From Mycobacterium sp. BK086 (GTDB lineage Bacteria; Actinomycetota; Actinomycetes; Mycobacteriales; Mycobacteriaceae): DNA of 64,000 bases. The DNA is taken from contig SNWL01000005.1 in NCBI GenBank assembly GCA_004362315.1, forward strand, positions 310,001-374,000, in the 5' to 3' direction. Positions 17,712 through 28,233 of the stretch are shown one piece after another. Each line of letters begins with the position of its first letter. The first letter of the stretch is position 1. The translations under genes were made by a program, and so were the position numbers. The notes under the pieces were generated by a model that saw only the letters and a program-made list of their open reading frames with translations, was not told the DNA's origin and did no database searches.

Positions 17712-19070
17712 GTGCAGCGGAGAATCATGGGCATCGAAACCGAATTCGGTGTCACCTGCACGTTCCACGGCCATCGTCGGCTCAGTCCGGACGAGGTCGC
17801 CCGGTACCTGTTCCGCCGGGTGGTGTCGTGGGGCCGCAGCTCGAACGTGTTCCTGCGCAACGGTGCGCGGTTGTATCTCGACGTGGGTAGCCACCCGGAG
17901 TACGCCACCGCCGAGTGCGACAACCTGGCGCAGCTGGTCACTCACGACCGTGCCGGTGAACGGGTGCTGGAGGACCTGCTCATCGACGCTGAGCAGCGTC
18001 TGGCCGATGAGGGCATCGGCGGTGACATCTACCTGTTCAAGAACAACACCGACTCGGCCGGAAACTCCTACGGCTGCCACGAGAACTACCTGATCGTGCG
18101 CGCGGGCGAGTTCTCCCGGATTTCCGACGTCCTGCTGCCGTTCCTGGTCACCCGCCAGCTGATCTGCGGTGCCGGCAAGGTGCTGCAGACCCCCAAGGCC
18201 GCGACGTTCTGCCTCTCGCAGCGCGCCGAGCACATCTGGGAAGGGGTCTCCAGCGCGACGACCCGTTCCCGGCCGATCATCAACACCCGCGACGAGCCGC
18301 ACGCCGACGCCGAGAAGTACCGCCGGCTGCACGTGATCGTCGGCGACTCCAACATGTGCGAGTCCACCACCATGCTCAAGGTCGGCACCGCCTCACTGGT
18401 GCTGGAGATGATCGAAGCCGGGGTCGCCTTTCGCGACTTCTCGCTGGACAACCCGATCCGCGCCATCCGCGAGGTCAGCCACGACCTGACCGGCCGCCGG
18501 CCGGTTCGGCTCGCAGGCGGGCGGCAGGCCAGCGCCCTGGACATTCAGCGCGAGTACTACGCCCGCGCGGTGGAGTACCTGCAGACCCGCGAGCCCAACA
18601 CCCAGATCGACCAGGTTGTCGACCTCTGGGGACGCCAGCTCGACGCCGTCGAGAGCCAGGACTTCGCGAAGGTGGACACCGAGATCGACTGGGTGATCAA
18701 GCGCAAGCTGTTCCAGCGCTACCAGGACCGCTACAGCATGGAGCTGTCCGACCCCAAGATCAGCCAGCTCGACCTGGCCTACCACGACATCAAGCGTGGT
18801 CGCGGCGTGTTCGATCTGCTGCAGCGCAAGGGCCTGGCGACCCGGATCACCACCGACGAGGAGATCGAAGCCGCCGTCGACACGCCGCCGCAGACCACCC
18901 GCGCCAAGCTGCGCGGTGAGTTCATCAGCGCCGCCCAGGAAGCCGGCCGCGACTTCACCGTGGACTGGGTGCACCTCAAGCTCAACGACCAGGCCCAGCG
19001 CACGGTGCTGTGCAAGGACCCCTTCCGCTCGGTCGACGAGCGGGTCAAGCGGCTCATCGCGAGCATGTGA
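17712..19070 (+). CDS. pafA: Pup ligase PafA
   Basis: ATP-dependent ligase that phosphorylates the C-terminal Glu of deamidated Pup and joins it to substrate lysines. The 452-residue protein has the glutamine-synthetase-like fold: GIETEFGV at 7-14, [16 protein letters not shown] with Asp57 (the catalytic aspartate by alignment with Dop Asp95), [24 protein letters not shown] near 196-219, and the C-terminal small domain that grips Pup. The sequence is close to the M. tuberculosis protein over its full length. GTG start, leaderless. It diverges from the ESX-like gene. Confidence 0.97.
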   Translation: MQRRIMGIETEFGVTCTFHGHRRLSPDEVARYLFRRVVSWGRSSNVFLRNGARLYLDVGSHPEYATAECDNLAQLVTHDRAGERVLEDLLIDAEQRLADEGIGGDIYLFKNNTDSAGNSYGCHENYLIVRAGEFSRISDVLLPFLVTRQLICGAGKVLQTPKAATFCLSQRAEHIWEGVSSATTRSRPIINTRDEPHADAEKYRRLHVIVGDSNMCESTTMLKVGTASLVLEMIEAGVAFRDFSLDNPIRAIREVSHDLTGRRPVRLAGGRQASALDIQREYYARAVEYLQTREPNTQIDQVVDLWGRQLDAVESQDFAKVDTEIDWVIKRKLFQRYQDRYSMELSDPKISQLDLAYHDIKRGRGVFDLLQRKGLATRITTDEEIEAAVDTPPQTTRAKLRGEFISAAQEAGRDFTVDWVHLKLNDQAQRTVLCKDPFRSVDERVKRLIASM

Positions 19071-19105
19071 CAAGCGCGCCGCACGAGCGGCGCGCTGATC
19101 CCCGC

Positions 19106-19111
19106 TAAGGT
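19106..19111 (+). promoter_or_regulatory. Leaderless -10 box of pafB
   Basis: TAAGGT ends seven bases before the GTG of pafB, so pafBC can be transcribed apart from pafA, whose stop is 48 bases upstream. Confidence 0.5.
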
Positions 19112-19118
19112 TTTCCGA

Positions 19119-20108
19119 GTGGCGACATCCAAGGTCGAGCGGTTGATGAATCTCGTCATCGCGCTGCTGTCCACGCACGGCTTCATCACCGCCGAGCGCA
19201 TCCGAGCCAGCGTGGCCGGCTATGCCGACAGCCCCAGCGACGAGGCGTTTTCCCGGATGTTCGAACGCGACAAGAACGAGCTTCGCGATCTGGGCATCCC
19301 GCTGGAGACCGGACGGGTTTCGGCATTCGACCCCACTGAGGGCTACCGGATCAACCGGGACGCCTACGCGCTGCCCGATATCGAGCTGACGAACGAAGAG
19401 GCGGGCGCGGTCGCGATCGCCACCCAGCTGTGGGAGTCGCCGGAGCTGATCACCGCCACTCAGGGGGCGTTGCTGAAATTGCGGGCCGCCGGCGTCGACG
19501 TCGACCCCGATGCCGCCGTTTCCATCACCACCGCCGCCGGACCGGCCGGGTTGCGCGGGTCGGAGGATGTGCTGGGAAACCTGTTGTCCGCCATCGACTC
19601 CGGGCAGGCGGTGCAATTCCGGCACCGTTCACTGCGTACTGATCCCTACACCGTGCGCACCGTGGAGCCGTGGGGTGTGGTCACCGAGCGGGGGCGTTGG
19701 TACCTTGTCGGCCACGACCGAGATCGCAACGCCACCAGAACCTTTCGGATATCCCGCATCGACACTGACATCAAGGCCGTCGGGGCGCCGGGATCGGTGG
19801 TCCGGCCGGCCGGTGTCGACCTGCGGGCCATCGTCGCCCAGGTCATCGGGGAGGCCCCCAGCGGTGTGACGGCTTTGGTGTGGGTCGCCGACGGCCGGGC
19901 AATGTCATTGCGCCGCAACGGTAAATCGACTGGTGCGCGCACCATCGGCGGACGCGCAGGCGAGGTCATCGAGCTCGACATCGGCACCAGAGACCGGCTG
20001 GCCCGCGAGGTTGCGGGCTACGGGGCCGACGCGCTGGTGCTGGAACCCGAAACGCTGCGCGACGATGTGCTGGCGCGGCTGCGTGCGCAGGCAGGGGAGA
20101 GCGCGTGA
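19119..20108 (+). CDS. pafB: WYL-domain transcription activator subunit PafB
   Basis: Partner of PafC in the PafBC activator, which turns on the RecA/LexA-independent DNA damage regulon. The protein has 329 residues: a winged-helix DNA-binding domain (about 5-75), a middle helical domain, a WYL domain whose name-giving residues are visible in RGRWYLVGHD (about 189-198), and a WCX C-terminal extension. GTG start and a leaderless promoter. Overlaps pafC as GTGA, fitting obligate heterodimer formation. A predicted target promoter in the window lies at 915-937. Confidence 0.95.
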   Translation: MATSKVERLMNLVIALLSTHGFITAERIRASVAGYADSPSDEAFSRMFERDKNELRDLGIPLETGRVSAFDPTEGYRINRDAYALPDIELTNEEAGAVAIATQLWESPELITATQGALLKLRAAGVDVDPDAAVSITTAAGPAGLRGSEDVLGNLLSAIDSGQAVQFRHRSLRTDPYTVRTVEPWGVVTERGRWYLVGHDRDRNATRTFRISRIDTDIKAVGAPGSVVRPAGVDLRAIVAQVIGEAPSGVTALVWVADGRAMSLRRNGKSTGARTIGGRAGEVIELDIGTRDRLAREVAGYGADALVLEPETLRDDVLARLRAQAGESA

Positions 20109-21070
20109 CTCCCGTTTCGACGCGGCTGGTGCGGCTGCTGAACATGGTGCCGTACCTGAAGGCCAACCCCTCCATCACCTATGAGGAGGCGGCAGCCGAT
20201 CTCGGCGTGAGCCGCAAGCAGCTGCAGCAGGATCTCGACCAGCTCTGGATGTGCGGCCTCCCCGGCTACGGTCCGGGTGACCTGATCGACTTCGAATTCT
20301 CCGGTGACACCATCAAAGTCACGTTCTCGGCGGGCATGGACGAGCCGCTGCGGCTGACGTCGCCGGAAGCCACCGGACTGTTGGTCGCGTTGCGTGCGCT
20401 GATCGACATTCCCGGCGTTGTCGACCCGCAGGCCGCGCTGAGCGCGATCGCCAAGATCGAGTCAGCCGCGGGAACCGTCAGCCACGACCACACACACGCC
20501 GTCGGCGCGGTGGAGGAACGGGCGCCCATCGAAAGCGATACCGCCGCGGCGGTGCGTGCCGCGGTCCGCGACGGCCGCGCGCTGTCCATCGAGTACTACT
20601 CGGCATCTCGGGACACGTTGTCGAGCCGGGTCGTCGATCCCATCCGGGTTGTCCTCGTCGGCGACCACAGCTATCTGCATGCGTGGTCGCCCGACGCCGA
20701 CGGGGTGCGTCTGTTCCGATTCGACCGGATCGTCGAGGCGACGGTCCTCGACCAGGCAGCCGTGCCGCCGGAACCGGCCGCCCCGCCGGACACCTCGTTG
20801 TTCGATGCCGACCCCGCCCTGCCCGCGGCGACGCTGCTGCTGGCCCCGGCTGCGTCGTGGATGCTCGAGTACTACCCGATGCGGATCCTCGAGGAGCTGC
20901 CCGACGGCCATCACAAGGCCGTGATGACGTATGCCTCCGAGGAGTGGATGGCCCGGGTGCTGCTGGGATTCGGTGCCGACGTCCGGGTGCTGGAGCCGCA
21001 GTCGCTGGTCGCCAGGGTGCGAGAGGGCGCGGCGGCGGCCCTGGCCGCCTACGCCGAACTGTCCGGCTGA
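20105..21070 (+). CDS. pafC: WYL-domain transcription activator subunit PafC
   Basis: The second subunit of PafBC. It has 321 residues: winged-helix domain ([19 protein letters not shown]...[13 protein letters not shown], about 5-45), a WYL domain around SYLHAWS (position about 187-193, with Ser-Tyr-Leu in place of Trp-Tyr-Leu), and a C-terminal WCX domain. WYL domains bind single-stranded nucleic acid signals, which is thought to report damage. GTG start overlapping pafB by four bases. Confidence 0.95.
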   Translation: MTPVSTRLVRLLNMVPYLKANPSITYEEAAADLGVSRKQLQQDLDQLWMCGLPGYGPGDLIDFEFSGDTIKVTFSAGMDEPLRLTSPEATGLLVALRALIDIPGVVDPQAALSAIAKIESAAGTVSHDHTHAVGAVEERAPIESDTAAAVRAAVRDGRALSIEYYSASRDTLSSRVVDPIRVVLVGDHSYLHAWSPDADGVRLFRFDRIVEATVLDQAAVPPEPAAPPDTSLFDADPALPAATLLLAPAASWMLEYYPMRILEELPDGHHKAVMTYASEEWMARVLLGFGADVRVLEPQSLVARVREGAAAALAAYAELSG

Positions 21071-21103
21071 CCTGCATCCCGGCTCGTCAGGGGGTCAGTG
21101 GGG

Positions 21104-21109
21104 TAGCAT
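21104..21109 (+). promoter_or_regulatory. Predicted -10 box of tatA
   Basis: TAGCAT, 26 bases before the TTG start of tatA. A GGAGG ribosome site at 21123-21127 follows, so this is a leadered transcript, unlike pafA and pafB upstream. Confidence 0.45.
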
Positions 21110-21135
21110 CGAACCAACGTCTGGAGGTGACCAAA

Positions 21136-21399
21136 TTGGGTGCTCTACAACCGTGGCACTGGCTGATTCTCATCGCCGTGGTCGTGCTGCTCTTCGGGTC
21201 GAAGAGGTTGCCTGACGCGGCCCGCTCGCTGGGCAAGTCGATGCGCATCTTCAAGTCCGAGGTGAAGGAGCTGCAGAGCGAGAACAAGACGGATACTCCC
21301 GTCACGCCCGCGCAGCCGCCGACCCAGGTTCAGTCCGAGCGCGTCGAGGCCCCGGTGACACCGCCGGCCCAGAGCCACACCGACGCCAAACCGGCCTGA
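21136..21399 (+). CDS. tatA: Twin-arginine translocase subunit TatA
   Basis: Forms the pore component of the Tat system that exports folded proteins. It has 87 residues: one N-terminal membrane helix ([20 protein letters not shown], about 7-24), an amphipathic helix ([18 protein letters not shown]) and a disordered Pro/Thr/Gln tail. The start is TTG, chosen because GGAGG lies eight bases upstream and the product matches TatA proteins from the first residue. Precedes tatC with 45 bp between, as in other mycobacteria. Confidence 0.95.
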   Translation: MGALQPWHWLILIAVVVLLFGSKRLPDAARSLGKSMRIFKSEVKELQSENKTDTPVTPAQPPTQVQSERVEAPVTPPAQSHTDAKPA

Positions 21400-21414
21400 A
21401 ACCCATAACGACCA

Positions 21415-21428
21415 GGCGCTTCTGCGCC
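21415..21428 (+). other. Small hairpin between tatA and tatC
   Basis: GGCGC-TTCT-GCGCC forms a five-base GC stem with a tetraloop, 16 bases before the tatC GTG. No T-run follows. It may tune processing or the TatA:TatC ratio; it may also be chance in this GC-rich DNA. Confidence 0.3.
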
Positions 21429-21444
21429 GTAGTTAGACGCTGCC

Positions 21445-22383
21445 GTGCGCACCCCTAAAATCCTGTCGCGGCTCGATCCTCGGCAACGCCGCAGCCGCAC
21501 CAATCCCGACGGGACGATGTCCCTCGTCGACCACATCCGGGAGCTGCGGACCCGGCTGCTGATCTCCCTGGCCGGCATCACGCTGACCACGATCATCGGC
21601 TTCCTCTGGTACAGCCACGGGTTCTTCGGTATCGAGAGCCTGGGTGAATGGCTGCGCGAGCCCTACTGTTCGCTGCCGCAGTCGGCGCGGGCCGAGATCA
21701 GCGCCGACGGCGGATGCCGATTACTGGCGACCGCGCCGTTCGACCAATTCATGCTGCGGCTCAAGGTGGGCCTGACCGCGGGTATCGTGCTGGCCTGCCC
21801 GATCTGGCTACACCAGCTGTGGTCGTTCATCACCCCCGGGCTGTACCGCAACGAGCGCCGCTTCGCGTCGATCTTCGTGTTCTTCGCCGCCGTGCTGTTC
21901 GTGTCCGGCACCGTGCTGGCCTACTTCGTGCTGTCGAAGGCCCTGCACTTCCTGCTCACGGTCGGCAGCGACGTTCAGGTCACCGCGCTGTCCGGCGCTG
22001 AATATTTCGGCTTCCTGATCAACCTGCTGCTGATCTTCGGCGTCAGCTTCGAATTCCCCCTGCTGATCATCATGCTCAACATGATCGGGGTGCTGCCGTA
22101 CGCCAAGCTCAAGTCATGGCGCCGCGGGCTGATCTTCGGGGTGTTCGTGTTCGCCGCGTTCGCCACGCCGGGCTCGGACCCGTTCTCCATGCTGGCGCTC
22201 GGCCTGGCGCTGACACTGTTGCTGGAGTTCGCCATCCAGATCGCCCGACTGCACGACCGGCGAAAAGCCAAGCGGGAGGCGCAAGCCGAGATTCCCGACG
22301 ATCAGGCCGCGCCCATCGAGGCGCCGACTCCGGTGGCCGCCCCGGTGACGACGTTCGCGGCACAGCATGACGACATCACCTAG
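21445..22383 (+). CDS. tatC: Twin-arginine translocase subunit TatC
   Basis: Receptor for twin-arginine signal peptides in the membrane. It has 312 residues with six predicted helices; landmarks are [16 protein letters not shown] near 27-42 (the conserved HxxELRxRL motif), the periplasmic Cys pair (EPYCSLPQ and GGCRLL), FEFPL in the third cytoplasmic loop region and [11 protein letters not shown] near 233-243. The C-terminal 50 residues are a charged cytoplasmic tail. GTG start. The gene end overlaps helY by 17 bases. Confidence 0.96.
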   Translation: MRTPKILSRLDPRQRRSRTNPDGTMSLVDHIRELRTRLLISLAGITLTTIIGFLWYSHGFFGIESLGEWLREPYCSLPQSARAEISADGGCRLLATAPFDQFMLRLKVGLTAGIVLACPIWLHQLWSFITPGLYRNERRFASIFVFFAAVLFVSGTVLAYFVLSKALHFLLTVGSDVQVTALSGAEYFGFLINLLLIFGVSFEFPLLIIMLNMIGVLPYAKLKSWRRGLIFGVFVFAAFATPGSDPFSMLALGLALTLLLEFAIQIARLHDRRKAKREAQAEIPDDQAAPIEAPTPVAAPVTTFAAQHDDIT

Positions 22384-25129
22384 CCAGCTCGCGGAGTTCA
22401 CTGAGCTGCTGACGTTTCGGCTCGATCCGTTCCAGGTGCGGGCGTGTGAGGCCCTCGAACGCGGCCACGGCGTGCTGGTGTGCGCACCGACCGGTGCGGG
22501 CAAGACCGTCGTCGGCGAATTCGCGGTACACCTGGCGCTGGCGGCGGGCCGAAAGTGCTTCTACACCACGCCGATCAAGGCGCTGAGCAACCAGAAGCAC
22601 AACGATCTGGTGCGCCGCTACGGCGCGGAGAACATCGGGCTGCTGACCGGCGACCAGTCGGTCAACGGCGACGCGCCGATCGTGGTGATGACCACCGAGG
22701 TGCTGCGCAACATGCTGTACGCCGGGTCTGATGCGCTGCACGGACTTTCGCATGTGGTGATGGACGAGGTCCACTTCCTTGCCGACCGGATGCGCGGTGC
22801 GGTGTGGGAAGAGGTCATCCTGCACCTGCCCGAGGATGTGCGCCTGGTCAGCTTGTCGGCCACCGTGAGCAATGCCGAGGAATTCGGTGGCTGGATCCAG
22901 ACCGTGCGCGGCGACACGACCGTCGTCGTCGACGAGCACCGGCCGGTTCCGTTGTGGCAACACGTGTTGGTGGGCAAGCGGCTGTTCGACCTGTTCGACT
23001 ACGACCGCGAGGGCAAACAACATCTCGTCGACCCGGACCTGATCCGGCACATCGCCCACCGGCGCGAGGCCGAACGGCTGACCGACTGGGAACCGCGCCG
23101 TCGCGGGCCCGGCCGCCCCGGCAACCGATCGGGCCTCTACCGCCCGCCGGCCCGACCGGACGTGATCGCCTCGCTCGACCGCGAAGGGCTGTTGCCCGCC
23201 ATCACATTCATCTTCTCCCGGGCCGGCTGCGACGCCGCCGTGAAGCAGTGCCTCCGCAGCCCGCTGAAGCTGACCAGCGACGAGGACCGCAAGCGGATCG
23301 CGGAGGTGATCGACCGCCGCTGCGGGGATCTCGCCGATTCCGATCTGGTGGTTCTCGACTATTACGAGTGGCGGGAGGGCCTGCTGCGGGGGCTTGCGGC
23401 TCACCACGCCGGCATGCTGCCGGTGTTTCGGCACACCGTCGAAGAACTCTTCACCGCAGGTCTGGTCAAGGCCGTCTTCGCCACTGAGACACTGGCTTTG
23501 GGCATCAACATGCCCGCCCGCACCGTCGTGCTGGAGAAGCTGGTCAAGTTCAACGGTGAACAGCACATGCCACTGACGCCGGGGGAGTACACCCAGCTGA
23601 CCGGGCGTGCCGGGCGGCGCGGGATCGACATCGAAGGCCACGCCGTCGTGCTGTGGCACCCGGACGTGGAGCCCGCCGAAGTCGCCGGGCTGGCGTCGAC
23701 CCGTACCTTCCCGCTGAAGAGTTCGTTCGCACCGTCGTACAACATGACGATCAACCTGGTGAACCAGATGGGTCCCGAGCAGGCGCATGCGCTGTTGGAG
23801 CGGTCCTTCGCGCAATATCAGGCCGACCGGTCGGTCGTCGGGCTGGTCCGCGGTGTGGAGCGCGGCGAGAAGATGCTGGGCGAGATCGCCGCCGAGATGG
23901 GCTGGGATCGCCGCGCCCACCCTGACCGCGAGCCGCCGATCCTCGATTACGTGCGGCTGCGCGCGACGATCAGCGAGCGGGAGCGCGCACAGTCGCGGGC
24001 CTCGCGACTGCAGCGTAGGCAGGCGACCACCGACGCGCTGGCCGCACTGCGTAAGGGCGACATCATCAACATCACCCAGGGCCGCCGCGGCGGATTGGCC
24101 GTGGTGCTCGAGGCGGCTCACGAAACCGACGATCCGCGTCCGCTCGTCCTGACCGAACACCATTGGGCCGGAAGGGTTTCCTCGGCCGACTTCGCCGGGG
24201 CGGCGGCGCCGCTCGGGTCGATGTCCTTGCCCAAGCGGGTCGAGCATCGCCAGCCGCGGGTGCGCCGCGATCTGGCCTCGGCGCTGCGGTCGGCGGCGGT
24301 CGGGCTGTCTGTGCCCTCGGCCCGCAGGCGGCGCGGCGAGAGCGACGAAGCGGCCGATATCGATCCCGAGCTACTGGCCCTGCGCGAGTCCATGCGCAAG
24401 CATTCGGCGCACGGGCTGGCCGACCGGGAAGCCAAGGTGCGGATCGGTGAGCGCTACCTGCGGGTGGAACGCGACAACGAGCAGATCCGCAAGAAGGTCA
24501 GCGCGGCGACCAATTCGCTGGCCCGCACCTTCGACCGGATCGTCGGGCTGCTGACTGAGCGCGGGTTCATAGAAGACCGGGATGGCGACCCGAGGGTGAC
24601 GGCCGACGGGCGGCTACTCGCGCGGATCTACAGCGAGAGCGACCTGCTGGTCGCCGAATGCCTGCGCACGGGGATCTGGAAGGGGCTGGCCCCAGCCGAG
24701 CTGGCGGCGGTTCTCTCGGCCATGGTGTTCGAGGCCCGGGGCAGCGACGGCCCGACACCGGCGCATGCGATCGAGATGCCCACCGGGAACGTGCGACGCG
24801 CCCTCGTCGAGACCCGTCGACTGTCCGGGCAGCTGCGTGCTGACGAGAACCGGCACCGGATCGCCCCGTCGCGCGAGCCCGACGAGGGATTCGTCGCCGC
24901 CATGTACCGGTGGGCGACGACCGGCGACCTGGCCGCCGCGCTTGCGGCCTCCGATGTCGCCGGAGGTGGCACACCGCTGCCCGCGGGCGACTTCGTGCGG
25001 TGGTGCCGTCAAGTGCTCGACCTGCTCGATCAGGTGCGCAACGCGGGGCCGGAAGCGGGCCTGCGTAGCACCGCGAAACGCGCCATCGACGACATCCGGC
25101 GCGGCGTCGTCGCTGTTGATGGCGGGTAG
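22367..25129 (+). CDS. helY: Ski2/Mtr4-like DEVH-box RNA helicase HelY
   Basis: A 920-residue ATP-dependent superfamily 2 helicase, homologue of Rv2092c. Motif I APTGAGKT (about 40-47), Ia [18 protein letters not shown] (about 132-135), [11 protein letters not shown], and [10 protein letters not shown] (about 411-418) are intact. After the two RecA folds come a winged-helix domain and a C-terminal helical bundle like that of Mtr4 and Ski2, with a long basic insertion (about 505-690). Probably acts in RNA turnover or ribosome-associated processing. The start lies inside tatC, which suggests coupling. Confidence 0.93.
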   Translation: MTTSPSQLAEFTELLTFRLDPFQVRACEALERGHGVLVCAPTGAGKTVVGEFAVHLALAAGRKCFYTTPIKALSNQKHNDLVRRYGAENIGLLTGDQSVNGDAPIVVMTTEVLRNMLYAGSDALHGLSHVVMDEVHFLADRMRGAVWEEVILHLPEDVRLVSLSATVSNAEEFGGWIQTVRGDTTVVVDEHRPVPLWQHVLVGKRLFDLFDYDREGKQHLVDPDLIRHIAHRREAERLTDWEPRRRGPGRPGNRSGLYRPPARPDVIASLDREGLLPAITFIFSRAGCDAAVKQCLRSPLKLTSDEDRKRIAEVIDRRCGDLADSDLVVLDYYEWREGLLRGLAAHHAGMLPVFRHTVEELFTAGLVKAVFATETLALGINMPARTVVLEKLVKFNGEQHMPLTPGEYTQLTGRAGRRGIDIEGHAVVLWHPDVEPAEVAGLASTRTFPLKSSFAPSYNMTINLVNQMGPEQAHALLERSFAQYQADRSVVGLVRGVERGEKMLGEIAAEMGWDRRAHPDREPPILDYVRLRATISERERAQSRASRLQRRQATTDALAALRKGDIINITQGRRGGLAVVLEAAHETDDPRPLVLTEHHWAGRVSSADFAGAAAPLGSMSLPKRVEHRQPRVRRDLASALRSAAVGLSVPSARRRRGESDEAADIDPELLALRESMRKHSAHGLADREAKVRIGERYLRVERDNEQIRKKVSAATNSLARTFDRIVGLLTERGFIEDRDGDPRVTADGRLLARIYSESDLLVAECLRTGIWKGLAPAELAAVLSAMVFEARGSDGPTPAHAIEMPTGNVRRALVETRRLSGQLRADENRHRIAPSREPDEGFVAAMYRWATTGDLAAALAASDVAGGGTPLPAGDFVRWCRQVLDLLDQVRNAGPEAGLRSTAKRAIDDIRRGVVAVDGG

Positions 25130-25185
25130 GGTGATGCAAACGCTACGGTGGGAGCGGCGAATCGCGACCAGATCAAGGAGAGACG

Positions 25186-25986
25186 ATGAGCGGACCGCAG
25201 GGATCTGACCCCAATCCCTGGCAGGGCCAGCCCGCACAGGGTCAGGATCAGCCCGCCTCCGGCTCCGAGCAGCCCACGCCCGCCTGGCAGCCGCCGGAAA
25301 CACCGGCCCCGGAAACCCCGGCCTGGGGGCAGCAGCCGACCGGCGAGCCTCCGGCGTGGCAGCCACCCGCCTACACCCAGCAGCAGTACCCGCAGTACGG
25401 CCAGCAGCCGACGCAGGGCTACCCGCAGCAGCAGCCGTACCAGGCGCCGACCGAATACAACCCGGGCACCTACGGCCAGCCCGGCCAGTACGGTCAGCAG
25501 CCTCAGCCCGGTCAGTACGGCCAGCCCGGTCAGTACGGCCAGCCCCAATACGGGCAGTATCCGCAGCAGCCGGGCCAGTACCCGGGCGACCCCAACCAGC
25601 CCGGTCAGTACGCCCCGTACCCGCAGCTGGACGGTGGAGAGGCCGCCAAGAAGTCCTCGGCGGTGATCTTCACCGTCATCGGTGTGCTGGCCGCGATCGT
25701 CGTGGCGGTCGTGCTGGTGATGGGCTTCTGGAAGCCCGGCTTCTTCGTCACCACCAAGCTGGATATCGCCAAGGCTCAGGTGGGCGTGCAGCAGATCCTC
25801 ACCGACGAGACGAACGGCTACGGCGCCAAGAACGTCAAGGACGTCAAGTGCAACAACGGCGCCAACCCGACGGTCAAGAAGGGCGACACGTTCACCTGCG
25901 AGGTGAGCATCGACGGCACCAAGCGCCAGGTGACGGTGACGTTCCAGGACGACAAGGGCACCTACGAGGTCGGCCGGCCCAAGTAG
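25186..25986 (+). CDS. DUF4333 membrane-anchored protein with Pro/Gln/Tyr-rich N-terminus
   Basis: A 266-residue protein, homologue of Rv2091c. Residues 1-150 are low complexity, built of Gln-Tyr-Gly-Gln-Pro-Gly type units on the cytoplasmic side; one membrane helix (about 162-182, [21 protein letters not shown]) follows, then an extracellular DUF4333 domain (about 195-266) with two cysteines (VKCNNGA, FTCEVS) that probably pair. AAGGAGAG precedes the ATG. Low-complexity N-termini of this kind occur on mycobacterial septal and cell-wall proteins. Function unknown. Converges on the exonuclease gene with no gap. Confidence 0.85.
   Translation: MSGPQGSDPNPWQGQPAQGQDQPASGSEQPTPAWQPPETPAPETPAWGQQPTGEPPAWQPPAYTQQQYPQYGQQPTQGYPQQQPYQAPTEYNPGTYGQPGQYGQQPQPGQYGQPGQYGQPQYGQYPQQPGQYPGDPNQPGQYAPYPQLDGGEAAKKSSAVIFTVIGVLAAIVVAVVLVMGFWKPGFFVTTKLDIAKAQVGVQQILTDETNGYGAKNVKDVKCNNGANPTVKKGDTFTCEVSIDGTKRQVTVTFQDDKGTYEVGRPK
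25470..25610 (+). repeat. Degenerate repeats encoding Gly-Gln-Tyr/Pro units
   Basis: Several imperfect copies of GGCCAGCCCGGTCAGTAC and close variants encode the Gln/Tyr/Gly/Pro-rich stretch of the DUF4333 protein. Length variation between strains is likely. Confidence 0.65.
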
Positions 25987-26949
25987 TCAGTCGAGGGCGT
26001 CCAGCGCCTTCTGCAGGCGACCGATAGACGAACCGACTCCGTACGCGTGCGCCAGCTCGGCGACGCGGGCGGGGTCGGCCGCGGACAGCGGTAACCGGTC
26101 GTCGGCCATCGAGAACTCCACGGGTGCATCGCGGGCGACCGCCACCACCGGCCCGGCCAGGTCGATGTAGTCGGTGGCGGCCAGCAGCTTCGCGCGAAAA
26201 GCCTTGGACAGCTTCGATTTCGGATCGTGCGCGGCGGCCAGGATGTCCTCCAGCGACCCGTATTGGGCCAGCAGTGTGGCCGCGGTCTTCTCCCCGACAC
26301 CGGGCACGCCGGGCAGCCCGTCGGACGGATCACCGCGCAGCAGGGCCAATTCGGCGTAGGCAGGTCCGGCCCGGTGGGCCGGCACGCCGTATTTCTCGGC
26401 GACCTCGGTCGGCCCGAACATCGTCGCGTTGGACAGTCCTCGGCCCAGATACAGCACCCGCACCGCCACCGGGTCGTCGCCGACCAGCTGCAGCAGATCG
26501 CGGTCACCGCTGACAACCACGACGGGATCACGCGTCTCGGCGGTGGCCAGGGTGCCCAGCACATCGTCGGCTTCGTAGCCTTCCGCGCCCGCGGTCGCGA
26601 TCCCGAATGCGTCCAGCAGCTCCATGATCATGTCGACCTGATGGCTCAGCTCGTCGGGTACTTCCTCCACATCCGTTTGGCCACTGGGGTTTTCCTCCGC
26701 CACCCGATGGGCCTTGTACGACGGGATCGCGTCGACCCGGAACTGCGGGCGCCAGTCCAGATCCAGGCAGACCACCAGCCGCGACGGCCGCTCGCGGGTG
26801 ATCAGCGTCGCCACGCTGTCGATGAAGCCGCGCACGGCGTTGACCTGCCTACCGTCGGGCGCCTTGATCGACGAGGGCACGCCGAAGAAGGAACGAAACC
26901 ACATGCTCGCGCCGTCGAGCAGCAACACCGGTGCAGACATGCCAGTCAT
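25987..26949 (-). CDS. 5'-3' exonuclease (PolI N-terminal/FEN-like domain, stand-alone)
   Basis: A 320-residue nuclease homologous to the 5' nuclease domain of DNA polymerase I and to Rv2090. Removes RNA primers or 5' flaps. Visible are [15 protein letters not shown] (first metal Asp), [12 protein letters not shown] (near 128-139), [13 protein letters not shown] (near 147-159) and the helix-three-turn-helix [18 protein letters not shown] (near 208-225). The second conserved stretch reads [16 protein letters not shown] at 26949 is used; an ATG three codons downstream is equally possible. Diverges from the VOC gene across 20 bases. Confidence 0.9.
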   Translation of the reverse strand: MTGMSAPVLLLDGASMWFRSFFGVPSSIKAPDGRQVNAVRGFIDSVATLITRERPSRLVVCLDLDWRPQFRVDAIPSYKAHRVAEENPSGQTDVEEVPDELSHQVDMIMELLDAFGIATAGAEGYEADDVLGTLATAETRDPVVVVSGDRDLLQLVGDDPVAVRVLYLGRGLSNATMFGPTEVAEKYGVPAHRAGPAYAELALLRGDPSDGLPGVPGVGEKTAATLLAQYGSLEDILAAAHDPKSKLSKAFRAKLLAATDYIDLAGPVVAVARDAPVEFSMADDRLPLSAADPARVAELAHAYGVGSSIGRLQKALDALD

Positions 26950-26969
26950 CCTGCCAGTAGCGTTGGGGG

Positions 26970-27362
26970 ATGTCGTTCGCCATCGAGCGGATCGACCACG
27001 TGGTGCTCAACTGTCGTGACGTCGACGCGGTCGCCGACTGGTACGTCCGCGTCCTCGGTATGCGCCGCGAGGTGTTCGCGGGCGGCCGGGTGGCACTGCG
27101 ATTCGGCGACCAGATGCTCAATCTGCGGCCCACCGGCGCACCGAACTGGCCCACGGCGGCGGCGGATTCGCCGGGCTCGGTGGACCTGTGCTTCATCACC
27201 ACCGCGCCGCCCGACGATGTCGCGGTCGGGTTGCGGAAAGCCGGCGTGACGATCACCGAAGGGCCCGTCCCCAAAACTGGTGCGCTGGGTCCGATGACGT
27301 CGTACTACTGCCGTGACCCCGAGGGAAATCTGGTCGAGATCGCGAGTTATCCGCGCCCGTAA
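26970..27362 (+). CDS. VOC (glyoxalase/dioxygenase) superfamily protein
   Basis: A 130-residue single-module protein with two beta-alpha-beta-beta-beta units. Typical landmarks are [25 protein letters not shown] (metal-ligand His at about 9) and the C-terminal [16 protein letters not shown] (Glu ligand near 125). The closest recognisable type is the lactoylglutathione-lyase-like group; substrate unknown. The TAGCGT at 26958-26963 lies six bases before the ATG, so it is probably leaderless. The last 16 bases overlap the convergent gene. Confidence 0.82.
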   Translation: MSFAIERIDHVVLNCRDVDAVADWYVRVLGMRREVFAGGRVALRFGDQMLNLRPTGAPNWPTAAADSPGSVDLCFITTAPPDDVAVGLRKAGVTITEGPVPKTGALGPMTSYYCRDPEGNLVEIASYPRP

Positions 27363-28198
27363 CGGAACACGTACGAGGCGGCGGTGATGGCCTTGTCGCC
27401 GGCGCCCTCGTCGTACATCGTGGCGCGCACCGCGACCGTGCCTGCCGTGCCGGGGATCGGCTCCGCCTCCACCCGGAACGGCCCGATCTTGCCGCGCGCC
27501 AGGAACATCACATGCGAACTGGCGCCTTGTAGCTGATCGGTGCCGACCGCGGCGGCTGCGGCGTCCAGGGCGGCGGTTTCGAGCACCACGAACTGCGGGC
27601 CGATGTGCAGCGCGGCATCCGGCGACGCCACTTCGACGGACAGTTCGGGGAGCGCCCAGACACCGTCGGGCCGGCGTGCCGCGCCGAACACCTGCCACAG
27701 CGGGGGCAGGTCGGGGGAGTCGACGACCTGGATCGGGTTGAGTTCCATCTTCTCCAGCCCCTCGGGTGGGACGCCGATACTGACGCCCTGGCCCTCGTTG
27801 AGTGCGAGCACGCGAGAAGGGTTGTCCGCGTCCACGATCCGGGACCGGCTGTACGACATCTGCCTGCCGCGCTTGAGGTCTTCGGATTGGATCTCGATGC
27901 GGCGGACGTCGCGGCCCGGATCGAGCACCTGGATGGAGATCACCACCGGGTTGGGCACGGCCTCCCGGTCGGAGACCAGTCCGCTGTCCGGTGAGACGAT
28001 GCCCAGCACTGCCAGGAACAGCCCGCCTGTCGGATTGCGCATGTCGTGGCGGATGTCGACGGTGTCGTCGGCGCCGACGTCCATCGACGAGTAGCTGCGG
28101 CCCAGGTAGCGATAGCTGAGCAGCCCGCCCCACCGGCGGTTGAGTTCGGCGGCATAGGCCGCGGGGTCGTCGGTGAGCTCACGGATGTCGCGCAGCAT
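27347..28198 (-). CDS. Hypothetical protein, possible hotdog-fold acyl-CoA thioesterase-like
   Basis: A 283-residue cytoplasmic protein. Segments such as HDMRNPTGGLFLAVLGI (about 50-66), ISIQVLDPG and SYSRSRIVDADNPSRVLALNEGQGVSIG resemble the substrate loop and central strands of PaaI-type hotdog domains, and the second half repeats the pattern (GPFRVEAEPIPGTAGTVAVRATMYDEG). I therefore suggest a double-hotdog fold, but no catalytic residue is certain. It lies between the VOC and pepE genes on the other strand. Function unknown. Confidence 0.55.
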   Translation of the reverse strand: MLRDIRELTDDPAAYAAELNRRWGGLLSYRYLGRSYSSMDVGADDTVDIRHDMRNPTGGLFLAVLGIVSPDSGLVSDREAVPNPVVISIQVLDPGRDVRRIEIQSEDLKRGRQMSYSRSRIVDADNPSRVLALNEGQGVSIGVPPEGLEKMELNPIQVVDSPDLPPLWQVFGAARRPDGVWALPELSVEVASPDAALHIGPQFVVLETAALDAAAAAVGTDQLQGASSHVMFLARGKIGPFRVEAEPIPGTAGTVAVRATMYDEGAGDKAITAASYVFRYGRG

Positions 28199-28233
28199 CG
28201 CGTCATCGTATGCCTGCGGCTAGCCTGGCTGGC

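Noticed and set aside
25470..25610. Repeats as a CRISPR array
   Set aside because: The repeats are in frame, degenerate and encode a Gln/Tyr/Gly/Pro tract of a real protein; there are no spacers.
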